NCBI GenBank assembly: GCA_026315105.1
Contig: CM048748.1
Span: forward strand, 481,891,150 to 481,955,149
Origin: Locusta migratoria
Lineage: Eukaryota > Arthropoda > Insecta > Orthoptera > Acrididae
DNA length: 64,000 bases
Direction: 5' to 3'
In this document: in pieces, positions 35,056 to 44,584 of the stretch
How positions within the stretch are numbered: the first letter of the stretch is position 1
Layout: each line of letters starts with the position of its first letter
Made by a program: the position numbers and the translations under genes
The notes under the pieces: model-generated
Databases searched by the model: none
Told to the model about the DNA's origin: nothing
What the model saw: only the letters and a program-made list of their open reading frames with translations

Positions 35056-36450
35056 TCATGGCCAAAGTGCCGAGGAGTACAGGCATGCAGACTGAGAGCG
35101 CCGTGCAACACAGTGAGCCCTGCCCATTGGTGGCCAGTAAGATATGACCGGAGAAGATGTGTGATAGTACATGAGGCTGTTGTCACTCTTGTCCGGTGCC
35201 GTAGGCAGTGTAATTGAGAGCAGCGACGGTGGCTGAGGTGGGGGTGGCAGAGGCGGTGATGGCAGCAATGGATGCGGAGGTAGTACCACGGGAGGGACTA
35301 ATGCAGTCCAACTCTTAGGTGTTGCTGGATCCCACTCCCTGGATGATGTGGACTATTGGCTAGGAGGAGGCTGGGTTTGGTGTTTGGCCTTGTCAGGTGA
35401 TTAGCAAACCCGCAGGAGGGTCGAGATGTCGGGCCATCCTCCATGCGGATCTCACAGAGAGGGCGGCCAGAACAGCACGTGACAACTGCTGCGATCCATT
35501 TGGGATAGTGGCCGAACTCGCGGGCCCACACCACAGTGCCCGGAAGGAGACGGGCGGGTAGCGGCGTGCAGGGTAGCTCGGCAGGGGCCGCAGCAGGTGA
35601 AGCAGCATCCGAGGCTGTTGGCCGTGTAAGCATTCTGCTAGGCTCTTATCACCGATCAGTGTAAAACGGTAGGATGCCAGGAATCTCTCTAATGCCATGT
35701 CGGATGCAGATTGAACTACGTACTTCTCTATTTGGGTCTTCAATGTTCTGACAAGACGTTCAACCTCCCCGTTAGGTTGAGGGTGAAAATGGGGCACCAA
35801 CACATGACGGATATGTCGCCGGGCACAGAATTTGGAAAATTCTTGAGAAGAAAACTGTGGGCCGTTATCAGTAACTAAAGTGCTAGGCAGGCCTTCGAGA
35901 ACAAAGATCATAGATAATACTGAAACCGTTAACTGCTGTTGACATAGAAGTGCAACATAGCATGTATGGAAACTTTGAGAACGCACAGACCACCAATAGC
36001 CAGAAAGAGTTCAAGAAAGGCTCCACAAAGTCTACATAAATTTGTTCCCAAGACTGTTTCGGATATTTCCACAATAAAAGGGACGCGTGGAGCAGCCTGG
36101 TGAGTCACTCATTTCGAGCAGGCAGAAGCAAGTCTGACAATATCCCTGTCCAGGCCTGCCCACAACACATGGCAGCGTGCTAATGCTTTTGTATGGGACA
36201 CACCCCAGCGGTCGGCATGCAGAAGACAGAGGACCTTGTGACGTAGAGAGGAGGGAATGACCACCTGAGTGGTGCGCCTACCGTGGACAGTAAGAGAACT
36301 CCATCCCTGACCGAAAACTGATACCGAAAGGAGAAGTAACTGTGAAGTGGATCTAAAACATGGTCCGGAGACCTCTCCAGCCAGCCATGTTGTACAAAAG
36401 AGACCACCTATCCTAACAAGGGATTGGCTGTGACAGCTGCTGCAATACAT
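35056..36450 (-). pseudogene. integrase (and C-terminal tail) of the Gypsy element
   Basis: Zinc-binding region near 36130-36230 with HADRWGVSH and ASACSK. The catalytic core follows: VDFVEPFLNSFWLLVVCAFS (36000-36040), then after a frameshift near 35930 LVTDNGPQFSSQEFSKFCAR and HFHPQPNGEVERLVRTLKTQ (35740-35880). The Asp of VDF, the Asp of TDNGPQF and the Glu of NGEVER are the D,D-35-E residues. The usual VDAFSK reads VCAFSK. A chromatin-like tail and a Pro-rich end (to about 35056) follow in broken frames. It would have inserted the cDNA; it is inactive now. Confidence 0.75.
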
Positions 36451-36689
36451 GATGCAGTTAGAAGAAAACCATCCACTACCTGTTGTTCCACCACATCCAG
36501 ATGAAAACAGAGCAATTCATCACCGTCAGAAACAGGGTCAGGACCCACTGGAAGACTAGACAGTACGTCATCATTATCATGTTGGGCCGAGGAGCGAAAA
36601 TGAATTTCATAGTTTGAACTGACAAAACAGGGCCCATCACTGAAGGTGGTGTGCTGATTTATTTGGCAGGGATTGGAATGGTTGAACAG

Positions 36690-37500
36690 GGAAATCAAGG
36701 GTTTATGATCAAATGGAATTTTGTGCCATACAGGAAAACATAGATTTTGTGCAGTGCATAGATGATGGCAAAGTCCTCTTTTTCTATCTGCGAATATTTG
36801 AGTTGTGCTGAGTTCAATGTTTTCGATGCATAAGCAATGGGCCTCTCAGTACCGTCTTCGCACCTATGGGCCAAGACTGCTCCCACCTCATGTTGGGATG
36901 CATCCATGGCCGAAACTAATTGTTGCCCAGGAAACGGGGTAGACTGTAACTATTGTTTCAAAAGAGAAAATGCATTTTCATAAGCCTGTGACCACTGAAA
37001 ACGCATGTCTTTGTGCAAAAGGGCATGTAATGGTTGCGCTATGGATACCGCATTGGGAAGAAATTTGTCGTAATATGCAATCTTGCAGAGAAAAACCTTT
37101 AACTCCTGCACCGACGTAGGGCGATGTAAGGCCGCAATGGCCGTGAGATGCTGGCATAAGGAAGTGACACCCTCGCGTAAAACTTCAAAACATAGGTAGA
37201 CAATAGTGGGTTGGAAGAAGCTGCACTTGTCTAGATTGCATTTGAGTCCACCGGCCTGGAGTGCCGAAAAAATGGACCGTAGGTTCCACAAGTGCTCTTT
37301 GGTGTACATGCCCAACACCGCAATGTCGTAAGATATTTTATACAGCCCAGAATCAGTGCTGTGAGCTGTTCCAGGAACCATTGGAATATGGCTGGGGCGC
37401 TGGCAACCGCAAACGGTGGGCGTAAATACTGGTATATGCCAAATGGTGTATTAACCACTAACAAATGCTGCAACTCCTCGTACAAGGGAAGTTGACGTTA
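36690..37500 (-). pseudogene. reverse transcriptase (C-terminal) and RNase H of the Gypsy element
   Basis: Reading from 37500: FGIYQYLRPPFAVASAPAIF, then the active-site region. There TATCTTACGACATTG (about 37326-37340) stands where related elements encode Y-L-D-D-I, so the box is shifted out of frame, apparently by loss of one base. The next frame gives LWNLRSIFSALQAGGLKCNL, DKCSFFQPTIVYLCFEV and LHALLHKDMRFQWSQAYENA (connection to RNase H). RNase H reads MDASQHEVGAVLAHR (36860-36907), then PIAYASKTLNSAQLKYSQIE. The polymerase cannot be active. Confidence 0.75.
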
Positions 37501-38274
37501 GGCCTCTGCCAAATTCACCTTTGAAAAAAAATGACCTCCTGACAACTTGGTGAGCATTTTCTCCTGGCAAGGCAATGGATAAGTGTCAATGACTGACTGT
37601 GCATTGATTGTGGTCTTAAAATCACCACAGAGCCGCAACATGTCAGTTAGCTTTATTGCGATGACCAAAGGAGAAGACCACTCACACAAGAAAATAGGAC
37701 GGGTGACCCCCAAGAATGTGTGGCGAATTAAGTCCACTTTGACGGGACCACAGAGGGCCACCAGTATCTGGCGCACCCGAAAAAAATGCGGGCATGCGTA
37801 AGGTTTCATAATTATGTGTGCCTGAGAAGATGTGGCACAACCCAAACCCGGTGTAAACAGAGAAGAAAATTCTGAGCAGAGCTCGTCCAGTTGTGGGTAT
37901 GGTACCTCGTTCAACTCTAGGTTGACATTGTCTGAAATAGAAAACCGGAACAACTGAAATGCTTCCATACCAAAAAGACTCTCTTTGGTTGCATTGTCCA
38001 CTACAAGAAAGGTTAAGGGGCGAATGACAGTGCGGTACCCTGCCTGAGTGGTAAATTGCCCAAGCACTGGAATCCATTGTTTGTTATAACTGAGCAAATT
38101 GCGAGTGACTGGATGCAAGGGAGGGGAGCCCAACTCAACATACATTTGTGAGTTTAACAGAGTAATGGCTGTGCCTGTATCAACCTGCATACGGAGTACC
38201 TTTTTGCAAACTTTTAGGTCCAGGAAAAGTTTTGAAGGACCCACAGACAGTGCCGCCACACAGTTGACTACCAT
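37501..38274 (-). pseudogene. aspartic protease and start of reverse transcriptase of the Gypsy element
   Basis: One long open frame. LRMQVDTGTAITLLN (about 38160-38205) is the retroviral-type protease motif (DTG, then ALL-like). It is followed by LLSYNKQWIPVLGQF and LFGMEAFQLF. The RT N-terminal part begins near 37720 with FLCEWSSPLVIAIKLTDMLR, LCGDFKTTINAQSVIDTYPL and KLSGGHFFSKVNLAEA. It ends at a TAA near 37498, where the RT should continue, so even this best-preserved block is truncated. It is the least decayed part of the element. Confidence 0.7.
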
Positions 38275-38276
38275 AT

Positions 38277-39190
38277 CTACTCCATAACCTGATCACTCAC
38301 AGAGGGATTTGACTTGCACCCTGACGAAATATGACCTTTTTTTCTGCACCGATGGCACGTGGCCCACTGCCGAGGGCAAGCGGACTGATTGTGACTGACA
38401 AAGCAAGAAGGGCAGGAGAGCAAGGGGGCACTAGAGCAGCCCTGTGTCATCTTTAGTTGCAGGCCGCGCGCCCGCGGCTTCCGCTGTTGCATATGACTCC
38501 TACTGCTTGACCATACAGAGCGTTGGGTAACCACGGCAATGTCCTCCTCCAGGGGCTCGTCTTCCGGCACGTGGTGAGAAAGGGAAGGCTTAACAGCTGA
38601 TACATCACACCAGCCTTGATTTGATTTCCCGCCATCCACAACACTTTAAAAGCTTGGGCAATTTTTAAGACCTATAACAATGACAGGTTTTCATTAACTT
38701 GTTATCTGCATGGCCCACAGTATTAGGTGTGCTCCTTCACTTTCCTGTTGGGTGAATAATCACATCCCAGACCATGTGATCTGCAGAAGACTCCTTGTGC
38801 ATGTCGGAAACAAAATTGCAACGGCAACTAAGACCATCTAATTCGGCCGCCCATGCCCGATATGACTGGTGTGGTTGTTTATGGCATCTATAAAATTCCA
38901 CTCAAGCAGCTATGACATGAGTACACTTGCAATAGTAAGAAGATGTAATTGACACATCTGATCGAAAGTAGGAGATGTGGAGTCCTGCAGGGGGGCCAGT
39001 TGACATAACAAATGATAAATCTTAGGAGAAATCCGTGAAAGAAAAGGGGTGCAGCACAACCGGGCATACCTGAGTAAGATTCTCCAAAGTTGCTGCGAAG
39101 ACCTGAGTCTAGTTTTGCAATGCTGCACCAAGAGCCATCTGTCTATAAACGAGACAGTGTAGGGCTTCGTCAAGTGTAGTTTTCGTCATT
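38277..39190 (-). pseudogene. gag (capsid and two zinc knuckles) of the Gypsy element
   Basis: The nucleocapsid part has two CCHC boxes, CPSCFVSHNQSAC and CHRCRKKGHISSGC (about 38310-38415). Upstream, broken frames carry RAWAAELDGLSCRC (about 38830-38870) and DHMVWDVII, matching the gag at 1-655. Frames are interrupted several times between 38640 and 39190. Confidence 0.65.
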
Positions 39191-39402
39191 TCTCAGGCCT
39201 CTATTGAATCTAGGCAAAAAACAGAATGCGTGGAATTGAACACATGCATCACCAATGAGAGATGTGACCTCCAAACTTTATCACATAAAGTTTGAGATAA
39301 ATGACCCACTTTGGCTGGTAAGTACAAAACTGAACATAACAACTTAACAGTCTGGCATCAACTACACAATTGCTTGACCGACTCTGCGCTACATCCGCAT
39401 AC

Positions 39403-40470
39403 GTCCAGTGCCAGCTGTCACCAGTGCCACATCGTTACAGCGCTAAGTATCTGAATTTAATTTGTGTCAAATTTAATTTGCCAGTCTAGTTCATTTTCGG
39501 TAGTACTGTTTTAAGAGGTTTATTCCCGCGTACTTGCAGATTTCGTTTGTACTACTGTTTTAATTGTTTATTCTATCGTATTTGATAAATACCGTTGTGT
39601 TTAGTCTTCGTCTTTGACCGGTGTATTTCAAAACAAGTCAGAGACCGTTACTAAGCTCGTTATCAGTCAGTCCAGTGCCAGCTGTCACCAGTGCCACATC
39701 GTTACAGCGCTAAGTATCTGAATTTAATTTGTGTCAAATTTAATTTGCCAGTCTAGTTCATTTTCGTTAGTACTGTTTTAAGAGGTTTATTCCCGCGTAC
39801 TTGCAGATTTCGTTTGTACTACTGTTTTAATTGTTTATTCTATCGTATTTGATAAATACCGTTGTGTTTAGTCTTCGTCTTTGACCAGTGTATTTCAAAA
39901 CAAGTCAGAGACCGTTACTAAGCTCGTTATCAGTCAGTCCAGTGCCAGCTGTCACCAGTACCACATCGTTACAGCGCTAAGTATCTGAATTTAATTTGTG
40001 TCAAATTTAATTTGCCAGTCTAGTTCATTTTCGGTAGTACTGTTTTAAGAGGTTTATTCCCGCGTACTTGCAGATTTCGTTTGTACTACTGTTTTAATTG
40101 TTTATTCTATCGTATTTGATAAATACCGTTGTGTTTAGTCTTCGTCTTTGACCGGTGTATTTCAAAACAAGTCAGAGACCGTTACTAAGCTCGTTATCAG
40201 TCAGTCCAGTGCCAGCTGTCACCAGTACCACATCGTTACAGCGCTAAGTATCTGAATTTAATTTGTGTCAAATTTAATTTGCCAGTCTAGTTCATTTTCG
40301 GTAGTACTGTTTTAAGAGGTTTATTCCCGCGTACTTGCAGATTTCGTTTGTACTACTGTTTTAATTGTTTATTCTATCGTATTTGATAAATACCGTTGTG
40401 TTTAGTCTTTGTCTTTGACCAGTGTATTTCAAAACAAGTCAGAGACCGTTATTAAGCTCGTTATCAGTCA
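39403..40470 (+). repeat. four tandem 267-bp units in the LINE 5' region
   Basis: Units start GTCCAGTGCCAGCTGTCACC at 39403, 39670, 39937 and 40204. A diverging fifth start is at 40471 (GTCCAGAGCCAGCTGCCACG). The period is exactly 267 each time and the units differ at only a few positions. Such 5' monomer arrays act as promoters in some LINEs; that role is inferred here. Confidence 0.95.
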
Positions 40471-40646
40471 GTCCAGAGCCAGCTGCCACGAGTGCCGCAG
40501 CGTTAACAGCAGTAAGCTGCCGGACTCAGTTTTGTTGATTCGACAGTGTAGTTACCACTGACCACAGTTAAGTCAGCAGCCAGCCGCCTTCATTAGAGTA
40601 CTAGGCTTCTTTAAAGTTGTTAATTGCTGTTAATTGTATCGATAGG

Positions 40647-41576
40647 ATGGATAGGATGTGTGCCTGCTGTGTGAGGACGCAGGAGGAGTTGGCCGCGGTT
40701 CGCGAACAGCTGAGCGTGCTGTTGGCTACGGTCAGCCGTCTTCAGGCTGCTGTCTCGGGGTGCAGTGATGGTGGGGAGTCTGGTTCGTCGAGTGGGACAC
40801 CTCAGGTGTCGCACGCTACGCTCTCTGTCCCTGCTACCGAGGCACCTTCAGGTGTACCGGACGTCGTCGAGCCGCCTTCTCCGCAAGGGGAGTGGCGGGT
40901 TGTACGGCGTTCGCGTCGCTCGAGGCGGAAGGCCAATGTGGAGGCTGGACGTCCGTCCTCGCCCGTTCGTCCTGTGAGTGGAGGTGTTGCCACTCCTTCA
41001 GCAGGGTCCGAGCAGGTGCACGGGGGGAGGGGATTATTAGTTATTGGGAGCTCCAATGTCAGGCACGTGATGGAGCCCCTTAGGCAGATAGCGTCCAGAT
41101 CTGGAAGGAATTCCAACGTGCACTCAGTGTGTTTGCCGGGGGGCCTCATCCGAGATGTGGAGGCGGCCTTGCCGGCGGCTATCGAGGGTGCGGGGTGCAG
41201 TCGACTGCAAGTCGTAGCTCACGTCGGCACCAATGACGCTTGTCGCTTGGGTTCTGAGGACATTCTCGGGTCCTACGAGCGGCTGGCGGAATTGGTGAAG
41301 GCTGCTGCCTTCGCACGCGGGGTGCAAGCAGAGCTGTCGATTTGCAGCATTGTTCCCAGGGTTGATCGGGGTCCTTTGGTATGGAGCCGAGTGGAGGGTC
41401 TGAACCAGAGGCTTCGCCGACTCTGTGACAGTCATGGCTGCAGATTTCTGGATCTGCGTTATCGGGTGGGGAATTGTAGGGTGCCCCTAGATAGATCAGG
41501 GATGCACTACACTAAGGAAGCGGCTACTCGGGTAGCAGAGTACTTGTGGAGTGCACATGGGGGTTTTTTAGGCTAG
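40647..41576 (+). CDS. LINE ORF1: SGNH-hydrolase/esterase-like protein
   Basis: 309 codons from ATG 40647 (context AGGATGG) to TAG 41574-41576. The N-terminus MDRMCACC is Cys-rich and is followed by a probable coiled coil (EELAAVREQLSVLLATVSRL, about residues 12-31) and a Ser/Pro/Arg-rich linker. From about residue 130 lies an SGNH-type fold: VIGSSN (Ser135/136), VAHVGTND (Asn196) and LDRSGMH (Asp282, His287) supply the nucleophile, oxyanion and Asp-His residues. ORF1 proteins with an esterase domain are known in CR1-like LINEs and are thought to bind RNA or membranes. The frame ends in GGG-TTT-TTA-GGC-TAG-type sequence with a slippery heptamer just before the stop (see the frameshift signal entry). 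Complete and apparently functional. Confidence 0.85.
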   Translation: MDRMCACCVRTQEELAAVREQLSVLLATVSRLQAAVSGCSDGGESGSSSGTPQVSHATLSVPATEAPSGVPDVVEPPSPQGEWRVVRRSRRSRRKANVEAGRPSSPVRPVSGGVATPSAGSEQVHGGRGLLVIGSSNVRHVMEPLRQIASRSGRNSNVHSVCLPGGLIRDVEAALPAAIEGAGCSRLQVVAHVGTNDACRLGSEDILGSYERLAELVKAAAFARGVQAELSICSIVPRVDRGPLVWSRVEGLNQRLRRLCDSHGCRFLDLRYRVGNCRVPLDRSGMHYTKEAATRVAEYLWSAHGGFLG

Positions 41577-44377
41577 GCGCTAACTCTGATGAGCACTCGC
41601 CTGTCAGTATTCAAACAGCGAATTCAGGCCACGTTCGGAACAAAAATTCGAACATAAAAATATTAGCCGCGAACTTACAAAGTATTAGAAACAAAGTTCC
41701 CGAATTTGCAGCGCTGCATGGAAGTTATTGCGCTCAGATAGTTTTAGGCACCGAAAGCAGGCTAAATGATGATGTGGCAAGTTCAGAAATATTTAGCGAA
41801 TCGTGGAATGTATATCGGAAAGATAGATCTGATACAACTGGAGGAGGAGTGTTCATCGCTGTGGACAAAGATATTGTTTCTACTGAGATCGAGGTTGAAA
41901 GTAACTGTGAAGTTATCTGGGCACGCATAACAGGTCTAAAAGAAGTAAAGTTAATAGTTGGGAGTTTTTACCGGCCCCCCAGTGCTGCTGTAGCAGTTTT
42001 AGAATCATTCAAGGAAAGTCTACACCAGGTAGTGCATAGGTATCCGGGCCATGCAATATTAGTCGGAGGTGACTTCAACCTTAAGAGTATAGATTGGGAC
42101 CTCGCTAGTTACATTTCAGGCGGTACAGACAAGCACTCTTGCGAGCTACTTTTGGACACATTCTCCGAAAACTGTCTTGAGCAGTTAAGCCGGCAACCCA
42201 CGCGCAATGGAAATATTCTAGACCTTATAGCCACAAACAGGCCTGACCTTATTAACGATGTCTGTGTAGAGACAGGAATTAGTGATCACGATATCGTCAT
42301 AGCGTCGATGGTGACCAAAGTTCATAAACCAGTCAAGAAGGCTAGGAGCGTGTTTTTGTTGGGAAAAGCCGACAAGCAAATGTTACGATCGCACTTAGAA
42401 AATGAATGGGCATCATTTAATTCTGGGACTATGGATGTAGAGGAATTGTGGACTAAATTTAAATGCATTGTTAATGAAGGGTTAGAGAAATATGTGCCAG
42501 TAAAGACGATTAAGGATGGAAAAGATCCACCGTGGTATAATAATAATGTTAGAAAGCTGCTGAGAAAGCAAAGGCTGTTGCACTCTCGATTCAAAAAGGA
42601 ACACGGAAATAATGACAGGCAAAAGTTAGTAGAGATTCGTGCGTCTATAAAAAGATCGATGCGTGAAGCATACAATAATTATCACAGCCATACCTTAGCA
42701 AAAGATCTTTCCGAGAACCCGAAAAAATTCTGGTCCTATGTAAAATCGATAAGCGGGTCAAAGCCCACTGTCCAGTCACTAGTTGATCATTCCGGGGCAG
42801 TAATAGAAGAAAGCAAACGGAAAGCTGAAGTTCTAAATTTAACCTTTAAGAAATCTTTCACGCAGGAGGACCGCACAAATATACCATCATTTGATCAACG
42901 TACCAATTCCGAAATGGGGGACATAGCAATAGGTATTTCCGGTGTAGAGAAGCAGCTGAGAGAGCTAAATACGAAAAAGTCTGCTGGTCCGGATGGAATA
43001 CCAGTTCGGTTTTACAAAGACTATTCTGCGGCAATGGCCCCCTACTTAGCTTGCATTTATAGCGAATCTTTAATTCAGCGCAAAGTTCCTAGTGATTGGA
43101 AAAAAGCACAGGTGACTCCCGTGTATAAGAAAGGAAAGAGAACTGACCCATACAATTACAGGCCAATATCGTTGACATCGGTTTCATGTAGAATTTTGGA
43201 GCATATTCTCAGTTCGAATATAGTAAATTTCCTTGAAACGGAAAAGCTTCTTTCCATGAATCAGCACGGGTTTAGGAAACATCGTTCATGTGAAACTCAG
43301 CTTGCCCTTTTCTCACATGACATCTTGCGAGCCATGGACGAAGGGCAACAGGCGGATTGTGTTTTTCTTGACTTCAAAAAGGCGTTCGACACGGTACCAC
43401 ACTGCAGACTGCTAACGAAGATACGAGCTTATGGAATAGGTTCACAGATTTGTGACTGGCTGGAAGACTTCCTAAGTAATAGAACGCAGTACGTTGTTCT
43501 CGACGGCGAGTGTTCATCAGAGACGAGTGTATCGTCAGGCGTGCCCCAGGGGAGTGTGATAGGACCGCTATTATTTTCTATCTATATAAATGATCTGATG
43601 GACAGAGTAAGTTGTAATTTGCGGCTGTTTGCTGATGATGCTGTGGTGTATGGGAGGGTGTCGTCTGTAACTGACTGTAATAGCATACAGTTTGACTTAG
43701 ACAAAATTTCTAGTTGGTGCGAAGAATGGCAGCTAGCTCTCAATGTAGAAAAATGTAAGGTGATGCGCATGAGTAGGAAAAACAATCCCATAATGTTCGA
43801 ATACAGCATCAGTAGTGAGCTTCTTGATGCGGTCGCGTCGTTCAAATATCTAGGCGTAACATTGCAGAGCGATATGAAATGGAACGAGCATGTAAGGACA
43901 GTTGTGAGTAAGGCAGACAGCCGACTTCGGTTTATTGGGAGAATTTTGGGAAGATGTACTTCAACTGTAAAGGAGACCGCGTATAAAACGCTTGTACGAC
44001 CACGTCTTGAGTATTGCTCAAGTATTTGGGACCCGCAGCAGATCGGTTTGAAGGAAGACATAGAGGCGGTTCAGAGGCGAGCAGCTAGATTTGTTACCGG
44101 TAGGTTCGACCAATGCGCGAGTGTCACGGGAATGCTCCGGCAACTCAATTGGGGATCGCTGGAGGAAAGACGACGTTCTTTTCGTGAATTTCTGTTAAGT
44201 AAATTTAGAGGGCAGGAATTTGAAGCTGAGTGTAGTACGATCTTGCTGCCGCCTACTTACATTTCGCGTAAAGATCACAAAGACAAGATACGAGAAATTA
44301 GGGCTCGTACGGAGGCATATAGGCATTCTTTTTTTCCTCGTTCAATTTGGGAGTGGAATAGGAAAGGAAATGCCTAG
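41516..44377 (+). CDS. LINE ORF2: APE endonuclease and reverse transcriptase, in the -1 frame of ORF1
   Basis: The frame opens after a TAA at 41513-41515, overlaps ORF1 by 61 nt and ends at TAG 44375-44377. The endonuclease is near 41655-42330: LAANLQSIRN, GTESRL, GSFYRPP, GGDFNLKSIDW, SDHDIV. The reverse transcriptase is near 42975-43700: SAGPDGIPVRFYK, NYRPISLTS, QHGFRKHRSC, FLDFKKAFDTVPH, SSGVPQGSVIGP and LFADDAVVYG (catalytic Asp pair at 43634-43639). A C-terminal region with EAVQRRAARFVTG follows, usual for this LINE group. There is no ATG in frame before 42308, which lies beyond the endonuclease. The protein therefore needs frameshifting or another non-standard start. Entry by -1 slippage at 41564-41570 would give a fusion of about 1243 residues. 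All key residues are intact. Confidence 0.9.
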   Translation, partial: GSGYSGSRVLVECTWGFFRLGANSDEHSPVSIQTANSGHVRNKNSNIKILAANLQSIRNKVPEFAALHGSYCAQIVLGTESRLNDDVASSEIFSESWNVYRKDRSDTTGGGVFIAVDKDIVSTEIEVESNCEVIWARITGLKEVKLIVGSFYRPPSAAVAVLESFKESLHQVVHRYPGHAILVGGDFNLKSIDWDLASYISGGTDKHSCELLLDTFSENCLEQLSRQPTRNGNILDLIATNRPDLINDVCVETGISDHDIVIASMVTKVHKPVKKARSVFLLGKADKQMLRSHLENEWASFNSGTMDVEELWTKFKCIVNEGLEKYVPVKTIKDGKDPPWYNNNVRKLLRKQRLLHSRFKKEHGNNDRQKLVEIRASIKRSMREAYNNYHSHTLAKDLSENPKKFWSYVKSISGSKPTVQSLVDHSGAVIEESKRKAEVLNLTFKKSFTQEDRTNIPSFDQRTNSEMGDIAIGISGVEKQLRELNTKKSAGPDGIPVRFYKDYSAAMAPYLACIYSESLIQRKVPSDWKKAQVTPVYKKGKRTDPYNYRPISLTSVSCRILEHILSSNIVNFLETEKLLSMNQHGFRKHRSCETQLALFSHDILRAMDEGQQADCVFLDFKKAFDTVPHCRLLTKIRAYGIGSQICDWLEDFLSNRTQYVVLDGECSSETSVSSGVPQGSVIGPLLFSIYINDLMDRVSCNLRLFADDAVVYGRVSSVTDCNSIQFDLDKISSWCEEWQLALNVEKCKVMRMSRKNNPIMFEYSISSELLDAVASFKYLGVTLQSDMKWNEHVRTVVSKADSRLRFIGRILGRCTSTVKETAYKTLVRPRLEYCSSIWDPQQIGLKEDIEAVQRRAARFVTGRFDQCASVTGMLRQLNWGSLEERRRSFREFLLSKFRGQEFEAECSTILLPPTYISRKDHKDKIREIRARTEAYRHSFFPRSIWEWNRKGNA
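41564..41602 (+). promoter_or_regulatory. candidate programmed -1 ribosomal frameshift signal
   Basis: T TTT TTA at 41564-41570 is aligned to ORF1 codons TTT (41565-41567) and TTA (41568-41570), the X XXY YYZ arrangement used for -1 slippage. Four bases later AGGCG (41575-41579) can pair with CGCCT (41598-41602), and an inner CTC/GAG (41584-41586 with 41591-41593) closes a small loop. The ORF1 stop is at 41574-41576. Slippage leads exactly into ORF2. The heptamer and frames are seen; the function is inferred. Confidence 0.6.
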
Positions 44378-44460
44378 TAGAGGTACAGTGTACCCTCCGC
44401 CATGCACCTTACGGTGAATTGCGGAGTATGTATGTAGATGTAGATGTAGATGTAGATGTA
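44378..44460 (+). repeat. LINE 3' region with ATGTAG-type tail
   Basis: A short 3' region with the GTACCCTCCGCCATGCACC and TTGCGGAGTATGTATG blocks, then repeated ATGTAG units to 44460. The same blocks, inverted, start the copy at 52208. The tail would be where reverse transcription primes. Confidence 0.85.
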
Positions 44461-44584
44461 GAGGCTGCCTTGCTCGTCTCTAGTCTTGCACGCCTCTGAT
44501 GGCAGGCACTGCAAGTACACAGTTGGTTCGCTCGATTTGAATTACGTGCCACACACTACGCTACAGCACGTGGTCTCCAGCACA

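Larger units (their letters stand above)
39405..44460 (+). mobile_element. intact, full-length CR1-like LINE
   Basis: About 5.06 kb. It has a 5' region with four 267-bp repeats, ORF1 with an SGNH esterase-like domain, ORF2 with APE-type endonuclease plus reverse transcriptase, a short 3' region and an ATGTAG-repeat tail. All catalytic motifs are present and no frame is broken. An esterase in ORF1, an APE endonuclease and a short tandem 3' tail with no clear target duplication fit the CR1/L2 group. A nearly identical truncated copy at 52208-53620 shows the family has been active recently. It could be autonomous. Confidence 0.85.
34760..44584 (-). mobile_element. old Ty3/Gypsy-type LTR retrotransposon with a LINE in its 5' LTR
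   Basis: The order on the - strand is LTR, gag (capsid, zinc knuckles), protease, reverse transcriptase, RNase H, integrase, LTR, which is the Ty3/Gypsy order. No envelope-like gene follows integrase. Every module has frame breaks. The 5' LTR (39263-39404, resumed 44461-44584) is split by the intact CR1-like LINE. Without that insert the element would be about 4.77 kb. Confidence 0.8.
39263..44584 (-). repeat. 5' LTR of the Gypsy element, in two pieces (39263-39404 and 44461-44584)
   Basis: The first piece starts TGTGACCTCCAAACTTTATC and ends CTACATCCGCATACGT. The second continues GAGGCTGCCTTGCTCG, then GTGCCTCTGGTGCC-like sequence and GATTTGAATTACG. Both follow the 34760-35034 LTR collinearly (there CTACATCCAAATACATTCG, then GAGGGCACACTGCTTG). 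The LINE fills the gap. Confidence 0.75.

Noticed and set aside
39403..40510. Regularly spaced repeats considered as a CRISPR-like or satellite array
   Set aside because: The units are contiguous 267-bp monomers without spacers and are joined to LINE ORFs, so they are the LINE 5' region.
41546..41548. GTG as a start codon for LINE ORF2
   Set aside because: A GTG start is not expected in animals and is deep in ORF1; the frameshift explanation fits better.
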